Part shown: positions 23,804 to 30,869 of the stretch, piece by piece | How positions within the stretch are numbered: the first letter of the stretch is position 1 | Layout: each line of letters starts with the position of its first letter | Assembly (NCBI GenBank): GCA_900544995.1 | Contig: UQXC01000011.1 | Coordinates: 1 to 44,375 of the forward strand | Direction: 5' to 3' | From: an uncultured Collinsella sp. | GTDB taxonomy: Bacteria > Actinomycetota > Coriobacteriia > Coriobacteriales > Coriobacteriaceae | DNA: 44,375 bases | The notes under the pieces: model-generated | The model's database searches: none | Told to the model about the DNA's origin: nothing | What the model saw: only the letters and a program-made list of their open reading frames with translations | Made by a program: the position numbers and the translations under genes

Positions 23804-24313
23804 CTATAGCCCCAGGCTTTGCTTGGTGGCGGCGCAGGTGAGCTCGCCGTGCTTAACGCCGCGCAGGCCCAGCAGACGGTCGGCCAGTTCGTAGACGCGC
23901 TCGCCGCGACCCTTGAGCGCCAGAATCTCCAGACAGTTGTGGTGATCCAGATGCACGTGCATGGTCGATACGATCTCGTCGGTGTAGTCGTGCTGCACTT
24001 CGTCCAGACGGCGCGTCAGGTCGCCGGTATGGTGGTCGTAGATCATGGTGAGCGATCCGATAACGTGCTCATCGGGCGTGCGCATCTGCTCTTTGGCGAT
24101 TGAGGCACGAATCAAATCGCGCACTGCCTCGGAGCGGTTGGCCACGTCGCCGCGGCGTGCGATTTGCTCGTCAAAGCGGCGCAGTAGGTCATCGGGCGCG
24201 GTGACCGAAAAACGGACCAGCTCGGAGCCGCCGCCGCAACGGCAGCTCGCCTCGTCGCCCGTGCCGCTGCGGTGGTCGTGCCCGCAGCCGTGCGCGTGTT
24301 CGTGTTCGGACAC
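23804..24313 (-). CDS. nikR: Nickel-responsive regulator NikR
   Basis: 169 residues. After an unusual N-terminal His/Cys-rich tail (HEHAHGCGHDH, CRCGG) comes a ribbon-helix-helix DNA-binding domain (LVRFSVTAPDDLLRRFDEQI, NRSEAVRDLIRASI) and the ACT-like nickel-binding domain with the expected ligands: a histidine in EVQHDY, and His, His and Cys in STMHVHLDHHNCLEIL. NikR represses nickel uptake when nickel is plentiful. Its place next to the hyp genes fits control of nickel supply for NiFe hydrogenase. The start is GTG 24313, one base after the stop of the upstream small gene, with little Shine-Dalgarno, so it probably depends on translational coupling. Confidence 0.93.
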   Translation of the reverse strand: MSEHEHAHGCGHDHRSGTGDEASCRCGGGSELVRFSVTAPDDLLRRFDEQIARRGDVANRSEAVRDLIRASIAKEQMRTPDEHVIGSLTMIYDHHTGDLTRRLDEVQHDYTDEIVSTMHVHLDHHNCLEILALKGRGERVYELADRLLGLRGVKHGELTCAATKQSLGL

Positions 24314-24314
24314 C

Positions 24315-24563
24315 TTACACCAGCTTTACGGAGCCGACGGAGTTGTGGTCGGCCTCGATGGCTTCCTCGTAGCCCTCGAGCGCGTCATGCGCCTCGTGCA
24401 GTGCGGCCATGGCAGCTTCGAGCTTGGCGCCAATGCGCTCCATGTCAAAATTCTCGGTCGCATGCAGCAGCTGATGGCTCCACTCGTGGGCAAGCTCGAT
24501 GGTGTCGTCGACCTGCTTGACGCTCATGGCAAGCTGGCTCATGTTCATTCCGACGTCATGCAT
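24315..24563 (-). CDS. Small helical protein of unknown function, upstream of nikR
   Basis: An 82-residue frame that I cannot assign to a family. It is almost entirely predicted helix, with an amphipathic, Met/His/Glu-rich pattern (MNMSQLAMSVKQVDDTIELAHEWSHQLLHATENFDMERIG) and a heptad-like stretch AKLEAAMAALHEAHDALEGYEEAIEA. Six histidines and five methionines are high for its size and would suit a metal-handling role, but that is only suggestive. The ATG at 24563 has AAGGAGAT upstream. Its stop lies 1 nt before the nikR start, so the two are almost certainly cotranscribed and coupled. Spacing and codon use look like a genuine gene. Confidence 0.65.
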   Translation of the reverse strand: MHDVGMNMSQLAMSVKQVDDTIELAHEWSHQLLHATENFDMERIGAKLEAAMAALHEAHDALEGYEEAIEADHNSVGSVKLV

Positions 24564-24635
24564 GGGAGATCTCCTTATGTTCGGGGCAATCCAGTGGTTC
24601 AGATTCTACTACGCCCGCGCGGGGCGCTACCGCAT

Positions 24636-24673
24636 AAGAAAACGGGTGCGAGTCTGTGCGACCCGCACCCGTT
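24636..24673 (-). terminator. Rho-independent terminator of trxA
   Basis: A 14-bp stem with one mismatch (24641-24654 / 24660-24673, core AACGGGTGCG / CGCACCCGTT) and a 5-nt loop. On the minus strand it is followed by TTTTCTT. It lies ~120 nt after the thioredoxin stop. Confidence 0.75.
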
Positions 24674-24794
24674 CACTGGGGGCTGTTTGTGACTACCATA
24701 CTATCCGTGGTCGCACGCGGTGCACCCAGAAGTCCGGCGAGTGGTGCAAAAGCGCTCATGGACGGCGGCTGGACGCCAAAATGTAACCAGCGTA

Positions 24795-25115
24795 TTACAG
24801 GTGCTTCTCCAGCAATGCCTGCAGCCTTGCCTTGGGCAGCGCGCCGACCGAGCGGTCAATTTCCTCGCCGTTCTTAAAGACAATCAGCGTGGGGATGCTC
24901 ATGACGCCATATTTCATTGCCAGGTCTTGGTTGTCGTCGACGTTGCACTTGGCAACGGCAAGCTTGCCAGCCAGCTCGTCTGCCACCTCGTCAACGATGG
25001 GCGAGAGCGATCGGCAGGGCCCGCACCAGGGCGCCCAAAAATCGACCAGCACGGGCAGGTTGTCGCTCACGACGGAATCGAAGTTCTCGGGGGTAATCTG
25101 CTTAATGTCAGCCAT
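24795..25115 (-). CDS. trxA: Thioredoxin
   Basis: 106 residues with the classical thioredoxin fold. The active site is VDFWAPWCGPCRSL, followed by IVDEVADEL, the KCNVDDNQDLA strand-helix and the cis-proline loop MSIPTLIVFKNG. It reduces protein disulfides in the cytosol. The start at 25115 (MADIKQIT) is preferred because ATGGAGGT lies just upstream, although the frame is open another 28 codons. Monocistronic, with a terminator on the minus strand; it is divergent from the unknown gene at 25252. No thioredoxin reductase is nearby. Confidence 0.96.
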   Translation of the reverse strand: MADIKQITPENFDSVVSDNLPVLVDFWAPWCGPCRSLSPIVDEVADELAGKLAVAKCNVDDNQDLAMKYGVMSIPTLIVFKNGEEIDRSVGALPKARLQALLEKHL

Positions 25116-25251
25116 AGTGACCTCCATAATGCGACGCGGCTCAGCCGCGTAAAACTCAGTACGACCGTGCTTATACCCAGTGGCCCGCAAAGCAACCACT
25201 CGCGGACGGCTCTTTTATATAATGGTGGGCACGCAAACGATTGGAGAGCGC

Positions 25252-25827
25252 ATGCCCACGTCACAAAGCCAGAAAAAAGAAGCCATCGCCCAAGCGGCCG
25301 AGCAGGAGCTTGCATCGCTTGCGGCCCGTGGCGTGCGTATCGCGGGCAACGCGTGCTCGCCGATCGTACTGGTCAAAGGTGATTTGGATGATGCCGAGCG
25401 CTCGGGCGGCGAACTTGCCGCCGGCGCGGATGGTGCCGCATTGCGCAAGGCGCTCGGGGCCATCGGCTACGCGCCCGAAGATTTTTGTGTGCTGGCGAGT
25501 GTTGCCGGCGTGGGCGACGGGGCGGTCGCGGTGGGCCACGCCCTGCCGTGCGACCTGTTCCGCGAGGCGCTTGAGGCCTTGGACCCCGAGGCGGTGCTGC
25601 TGCTCGATAACAGCGCGGCCGATGTCATGCGCGAAACCTACGCCGACATGCTCGTGGCGATTGATGACTTCGACACCGCCATGCTCAAGCCCGGTCTGAT
25701 CGCCCATGTGCAGGGCCGCCGCGTGCTCGCGCTCGATGGCTTTGAGGCGGCGCTGACCGACAAAGCGGCCAAGCAGCGCATGTGGGCCTATATCAAGCAG
25801 CTGACCCCGGCGGCTGCTCCACTGTAG
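25252..25827 (+). CDS. Unknown protein with faint resemblance to uracil-DNA glycosylase-like fold
   Basis: 191 residues, no signal peptide or transmembrane segment. GGAGAG precedes the ATG at 25252, and TATAAT (25218-25223) upstream is a perfect -10. The central part (SPIVLVKGDLDDAERSGGEL, ALRKALGAIGYAPEDFCVLAS) recalls the layout of family-4-like uracil-DNA glycosylases (a glycine/acidic loop, a G-rich turn, then LxxxLxxIG), but the Fe-S cysteines and catalytic motif are not evident. LLLDNSAADVMRETYADMLVAIDD and a C-terminal GRRVLALDGFEAALTD...RMWAYIKQL follow. It may be a non-catalytic relative or an unrelated alpha/beta protein. It is divergent from trxA and looks monocistronic. Confidence 0.55.
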   Translation: MPTSQSQKKEAIAQAAEQELASLAARGVRIAGNACSPIVLVKGDLDDAERSGGELAAGADGAALRKALGAIGYAPEDFCVLASVAGVGDGAVAVGHALPCDLFREALEALDPEAVLLLDNSAADVMRETYADMLVAIDDFDTAMLKPGLIAHVQGRRVLALDGFEAALTDKAAKQRMWAYIKQLTPAAAPL

Positions 25828-25984
25828 CGGATTGGCGCCGGCGAGCGATTGCCTGGCGGGCATGCCGTCGACCATGCGCGGCGGCCGTCCAAAGATGCCT
25901 CCTACGCTATCGAGAGCTCGGCTATCCTCAGTTTGCCAGTTCGAAAATGGGCCTACCGCATGATCGAATCTTTATTTCAACTTT

Positions 25985-26034
25985 ACACCTAGGTTTACAG
26001 CTGTCTTGTCAGCTGTAAACCTAGGTGTCATACT
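25985..26034 (+). promoter_or_regulatory. nad operon promoter with 44-bp palindromic operator (probable NiaR site)
   Basis: A perfect inverted repeat with 19-nt arms (25985-26003 and 26010-26028, left arm ACACCTAGGTTTACAGCTG) and a 6-nt centre TCTTGT. The -35 TTGTCA (26006-26011) lies at the centre of the palindrome, and CATACT (26029-26034) sits 17 bp further, directly after the right arm. A repressor dimer or tetramer bound here would block polymerase. The operon ends with a gene for NiaR, the usual nicotinate-responsive repressor, so autoregulation is likely. The regulator assignment is inference. Confidence 0.7.
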
Positions 26035-26069
26035 AAAGCCCCAAGATTCGCCAAAAGAGAGGGGCCTTG

Positions 26070-27095
26070 ATGGCACAGAGCGCGAACATGGATGCATCGG
26101 AGCTTGCACGCGACATTGCGGCCGGCCTGGCATCGGCAACGACGGCAACGGAGCGCGCGGCATTGGTGCCCGCAGAGCTCGTCGAGGCCATTCAACAACT
26201 TAAAACCAAACGCGACGCGGTGATCCTGGCACACTATTACGTGGCACCCGAGGTCCAGGCTGTGGCCGATTACGTCGGCGACAGCTTCTACCTGGCAAAG
26301 CTCGCCAAGAGCCTGCCGCAGCAGGCTATCGTGCTGTGCGGCGTGGAGTTTATGGGCGAGAGCGCCAAGCTGCTCAACCCCACCAAGACCGTGCTGCTGC
26401 CCGAGCCGGGCGCGGACTGCCCCATGGCGCACATGGTCAAGCGCGAGACGGTCGACGCCGCCCGCGCCGAGTACGGCGACGACCTGGCTGTCGTCTGCTA
26501 CGTCAACTCGACGGTCGAGATCAAGAGCTGGAGTGATGTGTGCGTCACCAGCTCCAACGCTGTCAAGATCGTGTCCGAGCTGCCGCAGCAGCACGTCCTG
26601 TTCATTCCCGACCAAAACCTCGGTCGCTTCGTAGCCGAGCAGGTGCCGCAAAAGCATGTCCTGCTTAACAAGGGCTACTGCCCGCGCCACCACATCATCA
26701 CCGTCGAGCAGATCGTCGATGCGCAGGAGGCACATCCCGACGCGCTCGTACTGGCGCACCCCGAGTGCAAGGCCGACGTGTTGGCCGAGGCCGACTACAT
26801 CGGCTCCACCGCCGGCATCATCAAGTATGCCGAGGAGTCGGACGCCAGCGAGTTCATCATCGTGACGGTCCGCGGCGTGCTCTACGAGCTCGAGCGCCGC
26901 TGCCAGGGCACCGGCAAAAAGTTCTACTTCCCCGCGGTGCAGCCCACCTGCGTCAACATGGATCTCATCACGCTCGAAAAGCTCGTGCGCTGCCTGGAGA
27001 CGGGAGAGGGCGAGGTGCAGATTGGCGTGTCGGACGAGGCCGCCGACCAGGCTAAGCTCACACTCGACCGCATGCTCGAGTACGCGGCGCGCTAA
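26070..27095 (+). CDS. nadA: Quinolinate synthase NadA
   Basis: 341 residues. NadA condenses iminoaspartate with dihydroxyacetone phosphate to quinolinate, the second step of de novo NAD synthesis, and needs a [4Fe-4S] cluster. Candidate cluster cysteines lie in VLCGVEFMGESAKLL, AHPECKADV and QPTCVNMDLITLEKL. Other family landmarks are ILAHYYVAPEVQAVADYVGDS, CPMAHMV, VCYVNSTVEIKSWSDVCVTS and FIPDQNLGR. GAGAGG lies 8 nt before ATG 26070; a TTG one codon earlier is also possible. The N-terminal ~45 residues are longer than in E. coli and of low complexity. First gene of nadA-nadB-nadC-niaR. Confidence 0.96.
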   Translation: MAQSANMDASELARDIAAGLASATTATERAALVPAELVEAIQQLKTKRDAVILAHYYVAPEVQAVADYVGDSFYLAKLAKSLPQQAIVLCGVEFMGESAKLLNPTKTVLLPEPGADCPMAHMVKRETVDAARAEYGDDLAVVCYVNSTVEIKSWSDVCVTSSNAVKIVSELPQQHVLFIPDQNLGRFVAEQVPQKHVLLNKGYCPRHHIITVEQIVDAQEAHPDALVLAHPECKADVLAEADYIGSTAGIIKYAEESDASEFIIVTVRGVLYELERRCQGTGKKFYFPAVQPTCVNMDLITLEKLVRCLETGEGEVQIGVSDEAADQAKLTLDRMLEYAAR

Positions 27096-27151
27096 GCCAA
27101 TATGACATGAGGGACCATCCCTTATGCCACATTACAAGGGAGAGGATTCCT

Positions 27152-28528
27152 GTGGAAACTAAGCAATACCCCGACATGGAGTGCGATGTCGTCATTGCCG
27201 GCTGCGGCGTGGCGGGCCTGTATGCGGCTCTCAATCTGCCGACGAGCACGCGCGTGATCATGCTCTCCAAGGGTGCGGTCGACGAGTGCGATTCGATGCT
27301 CGCGCAGGGCGGCATCTGCGTGCTGCCCGAGGGCTCGGACTACGATGCCTTCTTTGAGGACACCATGCACGCCGGTCACTACGAGAACCGCCGCGAGAGC
27401 GTAGACATCATGATCCGCTCGAGCCGCTCGGTCATCAACGACCTGCTGGCGATGGGCGTGGACTTTGAGCGCAAGGCCGATGGCGGCCTCGACTTTACCC
27501 GCGAGGGCGCGCATAGCCGCCCGCGCATCGCCTTCCATGCCGACATTACGGGCAAGGAGATCACGACCAAGCTGCTCCAGGCTGTCCGCAAGCTGGACAA
27601 CGTGCAGATTCTTGAGCACGTGGCCATGACTGACATCCTGACGGCCGAGCGCGATGGAGCTACGGTGTGTACTGGTGTCGTCGCTGTTGCCGTGGACGAG
27701 GGCGATTCGGTCCGCCCCGCCGACGAGCTGGCACATGCCGCCGAGGGCGTGCATACCGGCGAGCCGTTTGAGATTCATGCTCGCCATACGCTGTGGGCGA
27801 CGGGTGGCATCGGCGGCGTGTACGATCACTCCACCAACTTCCCGCAGCTCACCGGCGACGCCTGCTACATCGCGCAGGAGCACGGCATTACGATGGAACA
27901 TCTGGACTACGTGCAGATTCACCCCACGGGATTGTTCTCGCCGCAGCCGGGCCGCGCCTTCCTGATCAGCGAGAGCTGCCGCGGTGAGGGCGCGATTCTG
28001 CTCAACGCCGCCGGCGAGCGCTTTACCGACGAGCTGCAGCCGCGCGACGTGGTCGCCGCCGCTATTCGCGAGCAGATGAAGCAGGACGGCACCGAGCACG
28101 AGTGGCTGAGCTTTGCCCCCGTCGAGCGCGACGTGGTGACCGGGCACTTCGCCAACATCCGCGCGCGCTGCCTGGAGGACGGTCGCGACATCCTGGATGA
28201 GCCCATCCCCGTCACGCCCACGCAGCACTACTTTATGGGCGGCGTGTGGGTCGACAAGGACGGCCGCACATCGATGCCTGAGCTCTACGCCGCCGGCGAG
28301 ACGGCCTGCAACGGCGTTCACGGCAAGAATCGTCTAGCTTCCAACAGCCTGCTCGAGTCCCTAGTCTGGGGTCGCCGCGCCGCTTGGCGTATGCGCACCG
28401 GCGAGTCGCTGGCCGTGGAGCAGGCGGGCGAGCCCGCGCTCGATGGCCGTCATCGCGCCCTGAGCGCCGACACCCTGGCAATCGATGATTTGGCCCGTGC
28501 CGCCGGCACGCAGGCCGTGGAGGAGTAG
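27152..28528 (+). CDS. nadB: L-aspartate oxidase NadB
   Basis: About 458 residues. NadB is an FAD enzyme that oxidises L-aspartate to iminoaspartate, the substrate of NadA. It has an N-terminal dinucleotide-binding motif (CDVVIAGCGVAGLYAAL), the LAQGGICV segment, the catalytic and FAD region REGAHSRPRIAFHADITGKE, LWATGGIGGVYDHSTN, the succinate-dehydrogenase-like Q-I-H-P-T-G (VQIHPTGLFSP) and RFTDELQPRDVVAAAI, and late HYFMGGVWVD, GETACNGVHGKNRLASNSLL. The start is GTG 27152, with GGGAGAGG upstream; the open frame begins at 27107. It follows nadA by 56 bp and precedes nadC by 3 bp. Confidence 0.95.
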   Translation: METKQYPDMECDVVIAGCGVAGLYAALNLPTSTRVIMLSKGAVDECDSMLAQGGICVLPEGSDYDAFFEDTMHAGHYENRRESVDIMIRSSRSVINDLLAMGVDFERKADGGLDFTREGAHSRPRIAFHADITGKEITTKLLQAVRKLDNVQILEHVAMTDILTAERDGATVCTGVVAVAVDEGDSVRPADELAHAAEGVHTGEPFEIHARHTLWATGGIGGVYDHSTNFPQLTGDACYIAQEHGITMEHLDYVQIHPTGLFSPQPGRAFLISESCRGEGAILLNAAGERFTDELQPRDVVAAAIREQMKQDGTEHEWLSFAPVERDVVTGHFANIRARCLEDGRDILDEPIPVTPTQHYFMGGVWVDKDGRTSMPELYAAGETACNGVHGKNRLASNSLLESLVWGRRAAWRMRTGESLAVEQAGEPALDGRHRALSADTLAIDDLARAAGTQAVEE

Positions 28529-28531
28529 ACC

Positions 28532-29392
28532 ATGAATCCCATTACCATGAAGCTTGTCGTCGATGATCTGATTTTGCAGGCCCTGCGCGAGGACATTACC
28601 TTTGAGGACGTGAGCACGGCGAGTGTGTGCCCCACGGCGCGCCCCGCCACGGTGGAGCTCATCGCCAAGGCCGACGGCATCATCGCCGGCCTGGATGTGT
28701 TCGCTCGCACCTTTGAGCTGCTGGATTCGCAGAGCTCGGTGCTGTTTGATGTCGTCGACGGTGACGAGGTGCACGCCGGCGACCACGTGGGCCAGGTGCG
28801 CGGCGACGCGCGCGTGCTGCTTTCGGGCGAGCGCGTGGCGCTCAACTATCTGCAGCGTATGAGCGGTATCGCCACCTACACGCACAACATGGCGGCGGCG
28901 CTCGAGGGTACCAAGACCGTGCTTGTCGACACGCGCAAGACCACGCCGGGCATGCGCGTCTTCGAGAAGGCCGCGGTCGAGATCGGTGGCGGCAGCAACC
29001 ACCGCTACAACCTGTCGACGGCTGTCATGCTCAAGGACAACCATATCGACGCCGCCGGTGGTGTGACGCGCGCGATCGAGATGGCACGCGCCCACGCATC
29101 GTTTACCACGACGGTCGAGATCGAGTGCGAGAACCTGGACATGGTGCGCGAGGCCGTGGAGGCCGGTGCCGACATCATCATGCTCGACAACATGACCCAC
29201 GATGACATGGCTGCTGCGATTGAGCTTATCGCCGGTCGTGCCAGGACCGAGTGCTCGGGCAATGTGGATGCCAGCAATATCCGCGCCCTGGCCGATCTGG
29301 GCGTCGACTTTATTAGCTCGGGCGCGCTGACACACTCCGCCCCGATCCTCGACCTCTCGCTTAAGCACCTGCGTCTGCTGGACGGTAAATAA
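28532..29392 (+). CDS. nadC: Nicotinate-nucleotide pyrophosphorylase (carboxylating) NadC
   Basis: 286 residues. NadC converts quinolinate and PRPP to nicotinate mononucleotide and CO2. It contains ALREDITFEDVSTASV, LLSGERVALNYLQRMSGIAT, DTRKTTPGMRVFEKAAVEIGG (active-site Lys/Arg), GSNHRYNLSTAVMLKDNHI, EIECENLDMVREAV, DIIMLDNMT and the C-terminal GVDFISSGALTHSAPILDLS. The stop TAA (29390-29392) shares its final A with the ATG of niaR, so the two are translationally coupled. The three NAD genes form a complete aspartate-to-NaMN route in one operon. Confidence 0.96.
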   Translation: MNPITMKLVVDDLILQALREDITFEDVSTASVCPTARPATVELIAKADGIIAGLDVFARTFELLDSQSSVLFDVVDGDEVHAGDHVGQVRGDARVLLSGERVALNYLQRMSGIATYTHNMAAALEGTKTVLVDTRKTTPGMRVFEKAAVEIGGGSNHRYNLSTAVMLKDNHIDAAGGVTRAIEMARAHASFTTTVEIECENLDMVREAVEAGADIIMLDNMTHDDMAAAIELIAGRARTECSGNVDASNIRALADLGVDFISSGALTHSAPILDLSLKHLRLLDGK

Positions 29393-29937
29393 TGAACGCC
29401 CGCGAGCGTCGCCGTGCCATCATGGACGTGCTCGAGGTGGCCAAGGAGCCCGTTTCGGGCAGCGCACTTGCCCGCGAGGTTGGCGTGAGCCGTCAGATCG
29501 TGGTTCAGGATATTGCCCTGCTGCGTGCCGATGGGCACGATGTCGTGGCAACCAACCGCGGTTATGTGCTGCAGGAGGCCCCCAGCAGCCCCGCCGTGCC
29601 CACGCGCTTGGTCAAGGTTCGCCACAGCGTGGAGCAGGCAGGCGATGAGCTCACGAGCATCGTCGACGCCGGCGGCGCCGTGCTCAACGTGATCGTCAAT
29701 CACCGCGTGTACGGTAAGATCACGGCCGACCTGGACATTCGCAATCGTCGAGATGTTGAGCGCTACCTGCACGATATCGAGAGCGGCAAGAGCTTTCCGC
29801 TCCTAACGGTGACGAGCGGCTATCACTTCCATCGCATTGCGGCGGAGGATGAGCAAACCCTCGACGAGATCGAGGCCATGCTCAAGGAAAAAGGCTACCT
29901 TGCCGATTTAATGCCCTATGAGGATGATTTGTCCTAG
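29392..29937 (+). CDS. niaR: NAD-biosynthesis repressor NiaR (HTH + 3H domain)
   Basis: 181 residues. An N-terminal HTH_11 winged helix (RRRAIMDVLEVAKEPVSGSALAREVGVSRQIVVQDIALLRADGH) is followed by the 3H domain, named for conserved histidines (visible in KVRHSVEQAG, VNHRVYGKITADLDIRN, SGYHFHRI). NiaR is a nicotinic-acid-responsive repressor of NAD synthesis or niacin uptake. Encoded last in the operon it probably controls, it should bind the long palindrome upstream of nadA, closing a feedback loop. It overlaps nadC by one base and is followed by a strong terminator. A Gln-Asp turn at the recognition helix (SRQIVVQDI) fits the family. Confidence 0.92.
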   Translation: MNARERRRAIMDVLEVAKEPVSGSALAREVGVSRQIVVQDIALLRADGHDVVATNRGYVLQEAPSSPAVPTRLVKVRHSVEQAGDELTSIVDAGGAVLNVIVNHRVYGKITADLDIRNRRDVERYLHDIESGKSFPLLTVTSGYHFHRIAAEDEQTLDEIEAMLKEKGYLADLMPYEDDLS

Positions 29938-29947
29938 TAACGAATGC

Positions 29948-29986
29948 AAAAGGAGGCCTCCGCGGCGATGCGGAGGCCTCCTTTTT
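29948..29986 (+). terminator. Rho-independent terminator of the nad operon
   Basis: The stem AAAGGAGGCCTCCGC (29949-29963) / GCGGAGGCCTCCTTT (29970-29984) has a 6-nt loop and continues into five T. It lies about 10 nt after the niaR stop. It could also end the convergent ferredoxin transcript, since an A-run precedes the stem. Confidence 0.88.
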
Positions 29987-30025
29987 GTGCACGGTGTACT
30001 TTTGAGTGTGCAAGTGGGGGAGCTG

Positions 30026-30211
30026 TTACTCCTCGACGATCTCGGTGATCGCGCCGGCGGGGCAAGCGTCCTGGCAAGCGCCACAGGCGACGCAGGAGTC
30101 CTCGTCAGCGACGGTAGCGACGTCCTGGAGCTCCAGAACGCCAGCGGGGCAGGAGTCGACGCAAACGCCACAAGCGATGCACTCGTCGGCATCAATTACG
30201 GGATGAGCCAT
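30026..30211 (-). CDS. 2[4Fe-4S] ferredoxin
   Basis: 61 residues with two complete clostridial-type cluster motifs, CIACGVCVDSCPAG and CVACGACQDACPAG, each giving three cysteines to one cluster and the fourth to the other. It carries electrons at low potential in the cytosol, for example to or from hydrogenases or pyruvate:ferredoxin oxidoreductase; the partner cannot be known from here. ATG 30211 is chosen with AGAGGAAAC upstream, and the residues ahead of it (to 30277) would be an unlikely extension. A possible promoter lies at 30273-30300. Convergent with niaR. Confidence 0.95.
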   Translation of the reverse strand: MAHPVIDADECIACGVCVDSCPAGVLELQDVATVADEDSCVACGACQDACPAGAITEIVEE

Positions 30212-30272
30212 GGTAGTTTCCTCTCTGTTGACCGACGCTACAGGCGATGCGCGCCGGTTTGATTCGGGCAAA

Positions 30273-30300
30273 AACATACCACGGGAGCGACCGTTTGCAA
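30273..30300 (-). promoter_or_regulatory. Putative ferredoxin promoter
   Basis: On the minus strand TTGCAA (30300-30295) and TATGTT (30278-30273) are separated by 16 bp, each matching consensus at four of six bases, about 60 nt before the ferredoxin ATG. Confidence 0.4.
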
Positions 30301-30433
30301 TACCCTCTGGCCGGCATCTTCATACCGTTCGCCGAGTATGCCAAGGTTTACTAAAAAACGCGCAGGTGGGGCCGTTGAGCTGCATAAATGTTAGCTAAAG
30401 GTGACTTGAAATATAGGGCGATTGAGCGTGCTT

Positions 30434-30607
30434 GCGGAAACCGCATCCCATTATTTTGTCGAAAAACGGGTTGCAGTTTCCGGTTAGGCCCGCTAGCGGA
30501 AAATGCGAGCCGGTATCAGCTCTCAAAACGGGATACGGTTTCCGGTTGAGCCTTCAGACGGAAACTGCGACCCGGAATCCACGCTCAAACCGGGATGAGC
30601 TTTCCGC
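30434..30607. repeat. Three 50-nt GGAAA...TTTCC units at an exact 62-nt period
   Basis: The units at 30434-30483, 30496-30545 and 30558-30607 are each 50 nt with 12-nt linkers, so their starts are 62 nt apart. Each begins with a CGGAAA box and a TGCGACCCGG-like segment and ends with ACGGGAT and TTTCCG, forming a nested hairpin. Units of the same size and period occur at 17683-17794. This fills most of the gap between ferredoxin and the dnaK promoter; the rest (30301-30433, 30608-30730) shows no gene that I can see. Confidence 0.75.
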
Positions 30608-30733
30608 AAGACGGCCCCCAGGCACCCCCGGACGCAAACCTCAGCCATCTCTACATAGATCTCGATAGATTTGCCGAGAACTCAAACAGTGCGTCTACCT
30701 GCGCATTTAAGAACCTAAACTCTCAGCAATAAG

Positions 30734-30768
30734 AAATCTTATATGAATTGACTTAGATTTTGTATATT
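30734..30768 (+). promoter_or_regulatory. dnaK promoter with heat-shock motif shared with clpB
   Basis: AAATCT (30734-30739) and AGATTT (30755-30760) form an inverted repeat around a 15-nt spacer TATATGAATTGACTT. TATATT (30763-30768) follows as a possible -10. The clpB upstream region has the same arms, the same 15-nt spacing and a -10-like box at the same offset (39491-39526). It is a candidate HspR operator but not the canonical HAIR sequence. Confidence 0.6.
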
Positions 30769-30869
30769 CCGGCCCATAAGGGGATACACTACATCCTGAA
30801 AGACAAGCCGAAGCGCCGCGCGACAGATCGTCGAGGCGGCGCGAACGCAAAAGAGAGAGGGAATTTCTA

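Noticed and set aside
30434..30607. CRISPR-like array (regular 62-nt period)
   Set aside because: Units are long, palindromic and divergent, linkers are only 12 nt, and no cas genes are present; it is a hairpin repeat cluster.
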